A program made the translations under genes and the position numbers. Below are positions 50,340 to 57,170 of a DNA stretch of 64,000 nt, one piece after another; positions within the stretch are counted from its first letter, which is position 1, and every line of letters starts with the position of its first letter. This DNA comes from Pseudomonadota bacterium (GTDB lineage: Bacteria; Bdellovibrionota; Bacteriovoracia; Bacteriovoracales; Bacteriovoracaceae): positions 620,001-684,000 of the forward strand of contig JAIYBW010000004.1 of NCBI GenBank assembly GCA_027488375.1, written 5' to 3'. The notes beneath the pieces were generated by a model that saw only the letters and a list, made by a program, of their open reading frames with translations, was not told the DNA's origin and searched no databases.

Positions 50340-51818
50340 ATGGTTACTGTTCAGATCCCTAAGTCTCCCCTTGAAGTGGGTAATTTTGTGGCCGGCACTT
50401 GGAAAAAGGGCTCAGGTCAAATGATTCCTGTCTTAAGTCCCTATCATCATCAGACAATAGGAAACATCTTTGAATCAACAACTGAAGATGTAAATGATGC
50501 CATTATGGCCGCTTCAAAAGCGCAAAAAGATTGGGCGAATACCCCGATTAAAGAGCGCTCAAAAATCATGTTTAATTTTCGGAACATTCTCATCAGGGAC
50601 CAAGAAGAGATCGCTCATTTAAAATCTGCCGAATCTGGCAAAACTTTTCAGGAAGGCCTCGCTGGGCTCATGAAAGGTATAGAGGTTCTTGAATATGCTC
50701 TTTCAATTCAAAATTTAGATCTCGGTGGAAAATTAGAAGTTTCCCGTGGTGTTCAATGTGAGTACCGCCGTGAAGCTCTTGGAGTTGTGGCGAATATCAC
50801 TCCTTTTAACTTTCCTGCCATGGTTCCGATGTGGACGATTCCTATCGCTCTCACGCTTGGAAATGCTTACGTATGGAAACCATCAGAGAAAACTCCTCTT
50901 ACTTCGTTAAAGATTGCGAATGCTTTAAAAGAAGCGGGACTCCCAGCTGGAGTCTTTACCGTTATTCAAGGCAAGCAGACTGCTGTAGAAGCGATTATTG
51001 ATCATCCAGCTGTTAAAGCTATTGGTTTTGTTGGCTCTACCAAAGTGGCCAAAATTGTTTATGAGCGCGGTACCAAACTTGGAAAAAGAGTTTTATCCCT
51101 TGGTGGTGCTAAAAATCATATTGTCCTCCTTCCAGATGCTAATCTGGATTTAAGTGGTATGGGTATTTCAGATTCATTTACTGGCTGTGCAGGTCAGCGT
51201 TGTATGGCCGCTTCAGTTCTTCTGGCCGTAGGAGATGTTGATAAGCACATTGAGAAAATCATCGAACGCGCCAGATCACTCCAACTTGGTAAAGACATGG
51301 GTGCCATCATTACCCGTGAACAAGTAGAATTTTTAAAGAGTGCTATTGACCGTGCTGAAAAGGCCGGCGCCAAAGTTCTTTTAGATGGAAGATTGGCCAA
51401 AGCTCCAGAAGGCTTTGGTGAAGGTCATTGGCTTGGGCCAACCATTCTCGATCATGTTCAACCCGGATCAGAAGCTGCAACGGTAGAACTCTTTGGGCCA
51501 GTGATTTCAATCATCCGCTGTAAAGATATTACTGAGGCGATGAAAATTGAAAACTCTGTGGACTATGGGAATGCTTGTTCAGTTTTTACTTCAAGTGGAG
51601 TTCATGCTGAAAGAGTGATTCGCGAAGCTTCGACGGGAATGGTGGGAATAAATATCGGTGTTCCTGTTCCGAGAGAACCTTTTTCTTTTGGCGGAATTAA
51701 CGCTTCAAAGTTTGGTCATGGTGATATCACAGGTCATCATAGTTTAGACTTCTGGAGTAACATCAAAAAAATTACCAGTAAGTGGGAAAAACAAGTCGAT
51801 TCAAATTGGATGTCTTAA
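50340..51818 (+). CDS. mmsA: CoA-acylating (methyl)malonate-semialdehyde dehydrogenase
   Basis: The ATG at 50340 follows GGAAGG; an in-frame ATG at 50304 has no ribosome-binding site. The 492-residue aldehyde dehydrogenase has the MmsA/IolA signature: nucleophile Cys288 in GCAGQRCMAAS, LGGAKNHIVLLPDANLD, and GFVGSTKVA at the NAD site. Family members convert methylmalonate or malonate semialdehyde to propionyl- or acetyl-CoA with loss of CO2. Placed first in a uracil-degradation operon, it most likely consumes the C3 semialdehyde from the uracil ring. Valine or inositol catabolism is the alternative, but no such genes are near. Confidence 0.87.
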   Translation: MVTVQIPKSPLEVGNFVAGTWKKGSGQMIPVLSPYHHQTIGNIFESTTEDVNDAIMAASKAQKDWANTPIKERSKIMFNFRNILIRDQEEIAHLKSAESGKTFQEGLAGLMKGIEVLEYALSIQNLDLGGKLEVSRGVQCEYRREALGVVANITPFNFPAMVPMWTIPIALTLGNAYVWKPSEKTPLTSLKIANALKEAGLPAGVFTVIQGKQTAVEAIIDHPAVKAIGFVGSTKVAKIVYERGTKLGKRVLSLGGAKNHIVLLPDANLDLSGMGISDSFTGCAGQRCMAASVLLAVGDVDKHIEKIIERARSLQLGKDMGAIITREQVEFLKSAIDRAEKAGAKVLLDGRLAKAPEGFGEGHWLGPTILDHVQPGSEAATVELFGPVISIIRCKDITEAMKIENSVDYGNACSVFTSSGVHAERVIREASTGMVGINIGVPVPREPFSFGGINASKFGHGDITGHHSLDFWSNIKKITSKWEKQVDSNWMS

Positions 51819-51827
51819 GGAAATTAT

Positions 51828-53090
51828 ATGCAAAACGAACAAAAACCACATCACGTCATACTCGCCACTCATTCAAACTTAAAATATAAAGAAAGTTTGC
51901 CTGTTCATTGGGGTGCAAAGAATCCTCTCTCGCGAGCACCAGTTGTGGCCTCTCAAACGGATACGACGAAGAGAAATGCGATAGGCACTCACTCTGGCTC
52001 TTACACTGTTTATCGTGCCCTCTCAGTGGCCAGTGGAAAATTTTCACCGCTCCATAAACCAGATCTTAATAATACTGAAAGTCCGGTTAAAATCGGGCCT
52101 TATGATTCTTGGTTTGATCCTCTGAAAATTGTCTCCATTGATCCGTGGGGTCTCGATCCTTTAGTGAATTTTAAACCACTTTTTGATCAAGGTTACGATA
52201 TCAGACCAACAATTGCTGTGACTCAGGCGAGACTTCAAATCCCTGAGATCTATCAGGCGATTGAAAAAGGTCGACTCAAGCCAGATGGAAAAATCATTCT
52301 TCAAAATGGTGACATCAAAATCACGAAGGTCGCTCTTGATCCTGTTTGGTATCTTCCTGGTATTGCCAAGCGCCTAGGTGTTGAAGAGGGAGATCTTCGT
52401 CGAACACTTTTTCAAGAAACTGGTGGTATGTACCCTGAACTCATCACAAGACCAGACTTAAAAGTTTGGCTTCCACCAATAGGTTCTTCTACCGCTTATA
52501 TTTTTGGAAATCCTCAAGATCTTTCAAATCCAAATATAGAACTCACTTGTCGAGTGCATGATGAGTGTAACGGTTCTGACGTTTTTGGTTCAGATATTTG
52601 TACTTGTCGCCCGTATCTCATGTGGGGAATTGAGCATGCAGCTGAGACGGCCCAAAAAGGTGGAGTGGGTATTATCATCTACTACCGTAAAGAAGGTCGT
52701 GCCCTTGGTGAAGTGACAAAATTTCTCGTCTACAATGCCCGTAAACGCCAAGAGGGCGGAGATTCTGCAGCCACATACTTTCAGCGAACTGAATGTGTGG
52801 CCGGAGTCGAGGATGCACGTTTCCAAGAATTCATGCCAGATCCTCTCCACTTTTTTGGAATAAAGAAAATTCATAATCTGCATTCCATGTCGAACATGAA
52901 ATATAACGCCATCGTTGGCAGTGGCATTGAGGTCGTTAATAGAATCTCAATTCCAGACGAACTTATCCCACCTGATGCTCAGGTAGAAATGGAAGCTAAA
53001 AAAGCTGCGGGCTATTTTACAGTTGACGGGGCAAAATCGAAAGAAGAGCTTACTAAGGTTAAGGGTCGAGATATTGAGGAGAAAAAATGA
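51828..53090 (+). CDS. urc1: URC1-type GTP cyclohydrolase II homologue (uracil catabolism)
   Basis: The 420-residue protein has an N-terminal extension of ~230 residues before a GTP-cyclohydrolase-II-like core. Zinc cysteines keep the RibA spacing C-x10-C-x-C (Cys247, 258, 260) in DECNGSDVFGSDICTC, and YYRKEGRALGEV replaces the RibA loop YLRQEGRGIG. This architecture is that of yeast Urc1, which is required to degrade uracil and acts on UMP rather than GTP. The adjacent URC4 and Upp genes support that role over riboflavin synthesis. It lies 9 bp after the dehydrogenase and overlaps URC4 by 4 bp. Confidence 0.87.
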   Translation: MQNEQKPHHVILATHSNLKYKESLPVHWGAKNPLSRAPVVASQTDTTKRNAIGTHSGSYTVYRALSVASGKFSPLHKPDLNNTESPVKIGPYDSWFDPLKIVSIDPWGLDPLVNFKPLFDQGYDIRPTIAVTQARLQIPEIYQAIEKGRLKPDGKIILQNGDIKITKVALDPVWYLPGIAKRLGVEEGDLRRTLFQETGGMYPELITRPDLKVWLPPIGSSTAYIFGNPQDLSNPNIELTCRVHDECNGSDVFGSDICTCRPYLMWGIEHAAETAQKGGVGIIIYYRKEGRALGEVTKFLVYNARKRQEGGDSAATYFQRTECVAGVEDARFQEFMPDPLHFFGIKKIHNLHSMSNMKYNAIVGSGIEVVNRISIPDELIPPDAQVEMEAKKAAGYFTVDGAKSKEELTKVKGRDIEEKK

Positions 53091-54304
53091 AAGCAACTCA
53101 AGAAGAACTCAACTATATTCTATCTCCTAAGGCGATCCGAGATCGCTCAAAGCAAATCTTTGATCTCACTCTCCAGGGGAAGACTCATTTTCAGTATCAC
53201 GAAAATGAACTTACTCCAGTTGTGGATTTTGTGATTGAAACAATTAAAAAGAATTATCCAGATCTCAATATCCCCTTTCACTCTCGCTGGGGGCATTTTA
53301 AGGTTGGTGGAATTGATCGCCTTAAAACTTTAAATGAAAAAATCGCTGGTCTTGATAAAGCTGAGCAAGCAAGAATTAAACTCGATTTGGTTGTAGTCTC
53401 TGTGCTTTTAGATGCTGGGGCCGGAGAAAAGTGGAGTTATTTTGAGAGTTCTGTGAACCAACACTTCTCTCGCTCAGAGGGGCTTGCTGTCGCTTCTCTT
53501 TATATGTTTTTAAATGGAGATTTTTCTCATGATAAGAATCATCCATGGCAGGTGACGGCCCTTGGATTAAAAAATTTAACCAAAGAGAAATTAGAAGCAG
53601 GCTTTCAGGTCTCTTCAAATAATCCTCTGGTTGGTGTTGATGGTCGCCTAGGACTTTTAAAAACTCTTGGCTCAACTCTAGAAAAAAATAGCACTCATTT
53701 TAAAAATTCACGCCCTGGTCATATTTTTGATTTCATGCAGGCCAAAGGATCAGTGGTTGAGGCCGTTGATTTATTAAGAGCAGTCTTAGACGGTCTTGGT
53801 CCCATCTGGCCTGGCCGTATTGAGCTCAATGGAGTGAACCTAGGGGATGTGTGGAGTCACTCTCTTTTAGGCTCAAAAGATGATTTTAAAGCCTTAGTTC
53901 CTTTTCATAAGCTATCTCAGTGGATGACCTATTCACTGATTGAGCCGATTGAAGCGGCCGGAGTCAAAGTCCAAAATGTTCACTTAATGACAGGACTACC
54001 TGAGTATAGAAACGGCGGACTCTTATTGGATAAAAATCTTCTTTCTTTAAAAGATGCAACTCTTATGAGTAAGGCCCATAAACCAGATTCAGAACTCGTG
54101 GTTGAATGGCGTGCCCTCACAATTGTTCTCCTTGATAAAATTGGGGAAATGGTTCGCTCAAAGTTAAATAAAACGGAAGCCAATTTTCCACTGGCGAAAG
54201 TTCTCGAAGGTGGAACATGGTGGGCCGGAAGAATTGCCGCGAAAGAAAAACGTGCTGATGGCACTCCCCCACTTAAACTTGATTCGGACGGAACTGTTTT
54301 TTAG
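53087..54304 (+). CDS. urc4: URC4 / DUF1688 protein (uracil catabolism)
   Basis: The 405-residue protein matches DUF1688/Urc4: IPFHSRWGHFKVGGIDR, LDLVVVSVLLDAGAGEKW, RSEGLAVASLY and TGLPEYRNGGLLLD are conserved blocks. Urc4 is required with Urc1 for growth on uracil in Lachancea kluyveri and is thought to act on the ribosylurea-type intermediate; its chemistry is not fully settled. URC1 and URC4 are often neighbours in bacteria. Here the ATGA overlap couples them. Confidence 0.9.
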   Translation: MKATQEELNYILSPKAIRDRSKQIFDLTLQGKTHFQYHENELTPVVDFVIETIKKNYPDLNIPFHSRWGHFKVGGIDRLKTLNEKIAGLDKAEQARIKLDLVVVSVLLDAGAGEKWSYFESSVNQHFSRSEGLAVASLYMFLNGDFSHDKNHPWQVTALGLKNLTKEKLEAGFQVSSNNPLVGVDGRLGLLKTLGSTLEKNSTHFKNSRPGHIFDFMQAKGSVVEAVDLLRAVLDGLGPIWPGRIELNGVNLGDVWSHSLLGSKDDFKALVPFHKLSQWMTYSLIEPIEAAGVKVQNVHLMTGLPEYRNGGLLLDKNLLSLKDATLMSKAHKPDSELVVEWRALTIVLLDKIGEMVRSKLNKTEANFPLAKVLEGGTWWAGRIAAKEKRADGTPPLKLDSDGTVF

Positions 54305-54312
54305 GAGCATCT

Positions 54313-54942
54313 ATGAGTAATTTACATATTATTGATCATCCCCTTCTTCGTCATAAACTAGGATACCTGAGAGATAAAACCACGAACTCTAATGAGTTCA
54401 GGGCCCTTGTCACTGAGGTTTCTAAGATTCTTGCCTATGAGGTGATGAAAAACTGGAAAGACTTTGATCACCCAGAGATTGAAACACCTCTGGCAAAAAT
54501 GAAAGTCGATCGTATCGTGAGTGTACCAGTCGTCGTCTCGATCATGCGTGCTGGGAATGGAATGCTGGATGGTGTTCTTTCTATGATTCCCTTTGCCTCG
54601 GCCGGATTTATTGGGATTTATCGCGATAAATTTGTGAACACCACTGTTGAATATTATTTTAAAATGCCATCGGATATTAAAGGTCGCACAGCGATTCTTT
54701 GTGATCCTCTGATTGCCACAGGTGACACTATTTCTGCGGCCATCGAGAGACTTAAAAGTTATGAAGTGAAGAAAATTCAGATCATGTCGATTCTCGTGAG
54801 TCAGCAGGCCTTAGAGAGACTGCAGAAAGCTCATCCAGATGTCGAAATTTATGCCGTTAATATTGAAAAAGAAATGAATAATGATGGTTACCTTGTTCCT
54901 GGACTTGGTGATGCCGGAGATCGACTCTTTCAAACAAAGTAG
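54313..54942 (+). CDS. upp: Uracil phosphoribosyltransferase
   Basis: The 209-residue enzyme has the Upp PRPP loop CDPLIATGDTISAAIERL and the uracil-binding C-terminus PGLGDAGDRLFQT. It makes UMP from uracil and PRPP. In the URC pathway the same step (Urc6) provides the nucleotide on which URC1 acts, so here it can serve both salvage and catabolism. AGGAG precedes the ATG, 8 bp after URC4. Confidence 0.93.
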   Translation: MSNLHIIDHPLLRHKLGYLRDKTTNSNEFRALVTEVSKILAYEVMKNWKDFDHPEIETPLAKMKVDRIVSVPVVVSIMRAGNGMLDGVLSMIPFASAGFIGIYRDKFVNTTVEYYFKMPSDIKGRTAILCDPLIATGDTISAAIERLKSYEVKKIQIMSILVSQQALERLQKAHPDVEIYAVNIEKEMNNDGYLVPGLGDAGDRLFQTK

Positions 54943-54947
54943 AAATT

Positions 54948-55571
54948 ATGGATAAAATTAAAATCATAGGAATCGCAGGTGGAAGTGGCTCAGGGAAAAC
55001 TTATTTTGCCAGGGCCCTGTTTGAATCAATTGGGCAAGAGCACTGCGCTCTCGTCTACCAAGATAATTTCTATATTGATCAATCCTCAAAATTTGATTTT
55101 GATGGTGGATCAGTCAATTTTGATCACCCCTCGTCACTCGATTTTGATTTACTCGCCGAAAAACTTCGCCAATTAAAATCTGGTAAAGATGCTCAAATTC
55201 CTATTTATGATTTTGCGACTCACAAAAGAAAAGAGGAAACCTATCATCAGCCATGTAAAAAAATTATTCTAGTTGATGGGATTCTTATCTTCCACCCAGA
55301 GAATGTGAGAGTCCTTTTTGATGAAATGATTTTCTTTGATACTCCTCAAGATCTTCGCTTTAAAAGGCGTCTTGATAGAGATGTCCATGAACGTGGCCGA
55401 ACCCCAGAAGGTGTACATAATCAATTCTTTAAGCAAGTGAAACCGATGCATGATCAGTTTGTAGAACCCTCAAAGGAATTTGCAGATTATGTCGTTAAAG
55501 ACTCTGGGGACTATGAAAAAGTCCTCGAAACATTTAGCGCAAAATTTAAGTATTTATTAGCTGATAAATAG
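54948..55571 (+). CDS. udk: Uridine kinase
   Basis: The 207-residue P-loop kinase has GIAGGSGSGKT (residues 7-17), YQDNFYID, NFDHPSSLDFDLL and the lid segment FKRRLDRDVHERGRTPEGV. It phosphorylates uridine and cytidine to UMP and CMP, feeding the same UMP pool as Upp. It is last in the operon, 5 bp after upp, and meets the papain-like gene end to end. Confidence 0.92.
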   Translation: MDKIKIIGIAGGSGSGKTYFARALFESIGQEHCALVYQDNFYIDQSSKFDFDGGSVNFDHPSSLDFDLLAEKLRQLKSGKDAQIPIYDFATHKRKEETYHQPCKKIILVDGILIFHPENVRVLFDEMIFFDTPQDLRFKRRLDRDVHERGRTPEGVHNQFFKQVKPMHDQFVEPSKEFADYVVKDSGDYEKVLETFSAKFKYLLADK

Positions 55572-55573
55572 TT

Positions 55574-56392
55574 CTACTTAAGTCCAACTTTTTTAATGTC
55601 CCACATGATGCAATACATGTCGTCACGTAGACAGTAATTAAAGGGCATGAACTGATAGCCTTTCTCACCGCAGTCTGCGGACCAGCTATTTTTAATAATA
55701 AAATAGCCACCACCTGGAATATTTTGATCAAGCCCGTAGCCCACAATACTTACGGCGTGTCCGCCACCATTAGGGGCCGAATTTGGATCAACGACTTTAT
55801 GACAAGCATAGAGAGATTCAGTCACGCTAAGGCCTAGATAAACTGGTCTATTCGCATCAAGGGCCTTAAGAGCAAGTGCTATATTATCTTCAATATAAGG
55901 AGCTTCTAGTAAAAGAGCTCGAGCAGATTTTTTGTAGCCTCTATGAGGAAACCAACGATTCATGGGCCAGTATTCTTCCTCAGTAATTGCACCTTTAGTG
56001 AGGGCCGTTTTGATGGCTTTTTCAGAACTATATTTACGATATTTATTCCATAAATGGCGCTCAGAAAGATCCATTGGCATCATCTCATTAAGAGCATTTT
56101 CCATAGCGGCTACGAGACCAAAACTTGAGCACGTACTTCCAAATTGTCTCTTGCTGGCCGTATCTCTGTATCTTAAATCAATTAAAGGACTCACATCTTT
56201 GGGTAAGTTAAATGACCTGACTCTCCCGGTCCCTGTTTTGCGCTCCATAGGTATCATGGGGTATATACGGGGTTTAGAATCACTAGAATGAATCTTTGTT
56301 TGAAAATATTTTACAATTTCTTCATGATTTAAAATCGGTGTCCCAGCATAGGAAAATGCGACCTGAAAAAGAACGACAAAGAGATTAAGCAT
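55574..56392 (-). CDS. Secreted papain-family (C1A) cysteine protease
   Basis: A signal peptide (~1-16) and a short ~50-residue propeptide precede a C1 domain. Gln83 (oxyanion hole) and nucleophile Cys88 lie in RQFGSTCSSFG, His212 in GGGHAVSIVGYG and Asn235 in IIKNSWSADCGEKGY, so the triad is complete. CSSF replaces the usual CWAF after the nucleophile. The 272-residue length lacks a full cathepsin-type inhibitor propeptide. Extracellular or periplasmic proteolysis is likely. Confidence 0.87.
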   Translation of the reverse strand: MLNLFVVLFQVAFSYAGTPILNHEEIVKYFQTKIHSSDSKPRIYPMIPMERKTGTGRVRSFNLPKDVSPLIDLRYRDTASKRQFGSTCSSFGLVAAMENALNEMMPMDLSERHLWNKYRKYSSEKAIKTALTKGAITEEEYWPMNRWFPHRGYKKSARALLLEAPYIEDNIALALKALDANRPVYLGLSVTESLYACHKVVDPNSAPNGGGHAVSIVGYGLDQNIPGGGYFIIKNSWSADCGEKGYQFMPFNYCLRDDMYCIMWDIKKVGLK

Positions 56393-56559
56393 AGTTAAAT
56401 CCTCACAAGAATAATGATAGCAGAATTATGTGTCTTATAAAGCCACTTAGGGCCAACGTCACAATACCCGACCAAAACACTCTACCCGATAAACAAATAA
56501 CTTACTCTTTTCATATGGAACTGACCTCGATATGGTTAATGAAGACACGGAGGTCAAGG

Positions 56560-57066
56560 ATGAAATATTTTATACTAGCGTTATTTTATATGGTGGGTGC
56601 TATGGCCAGCGATCAATCAAAATTTGAAATACTTCCTGGTAAGCTTCATAAGGGCGGAAATCTAGTGGCCACCTTAGAGAACGGTTCATCTGCAGAGGAA
56701 GTCATCATTAATCTCAAATATGAGATTATTAAAAAGGGCCTTGTTCCAGTTTCTAATGAATACTTAAAAGGTGTTTATAAGCAGAATCTCCCGGCCATAT
56801 TTCTTGATGAGCGAGGCTATTTAGAATTAGAAAATACGAAGTCGATGAAAATTAAAGATGCAACTGTTTGGCACAAAGGTCGTACTAAATATTTAGACCT
56901 AAACGATGCTCACCTAATTCAAATTCTTCCTGATAATAAAAAATCTGAAATGAATCTAATTTATCATCCCCAGGCTCCAGGTCTCGGTTGGGATAATGTG
57001 AAAATTATTCTTCGTACAGGAGTGCCGCTTCTTGATAATTATGTTTTAGAAGGAAAATCCAAGTAA
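56560..57066 (+). CDS. Small secreted protein of unknown function
   Basis: The start is set at 56560, where GGAGGT lies 5 nt upstream and a signal peptide (MKYFILALFYMVGAMA) begins; a frame extends upstream but without these signs. The mature ~150 residues are mixed alpha/beta with no cysteine, and match no family I know. It precedes the 903-residue secreted protein but each has its own leader. Confidence 0.65.
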   Translation: MKYFILALFYMVGAMASDQSKFEILPGKLHKGGNLVATLENGSSAEEVIINLKYEIIKKGLVPVSNEYLKGVYKQNLPAIFLDERGYLELENTKSMKIKDATVWHKGRTKYLDLNDAHLIQILPDNKKSEMNLIYHPQAPGLGWDNVKIILRTGVPLLDNYVLEGKSK

Positions 57067-57084
57067 ACCCCATCTTTGCAATAG

Positions 57085-57113
57085 TTGACCAAAACAGCTG
57101 GCTACGTCCTAAT
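57085..57113 (+). promoter_or_regulatory. Sigma-70-type promoter candidate of the 57171 gene
   Basis: TTGACC, a 17-nt spacer and CCTAAT (or TAATAT shifted by 2) lie so that transcription would begin near 57118-57121, at the base of the leader hairpin. Confidence 0.4.
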
Positions 57114-57116
57114 ATT

Positions 57117-57163
57117 TCCCTCTCTTCTTTTTAAAAGTTGATTCTTTTAAAATATGAGAGGGA
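57117..57163 (+). promoter_or_regulatory. Long leader hairpin covering the ribosome-binding site
   Basis: An outer 8-bp stem TCCCTCTC (57117-57124) pairs with GAGAGGGA (57156-57163). After a small internal loop, an inner perfect 9-bp stem TTTTAAAAG (57129-57137) pairs with CTTTTAAAA (57144-57152) around a 6-nt loop. The outer 3' arm contains the GGGAG that serves the ATG at 57171, so folding would block translation. Confidence 0.65.
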
Positions 57164-57170
57164 GAAACTC

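Noticed and set aside
51828..53090. RibA of riboflavin synthesis
   Set aside because: The long N-terminal extension, altered substrate loop and URC4/upp neighbours fit URC1; no rib genes are nearby.
56485..56492. CCCGATAA resembling a FliA -10 box
   Set aside because: No acceptable -35 at 15-16 nt and the next gene starts about 67 nt further on with its own strong ribosome-binding site; kept out of the promoter set.
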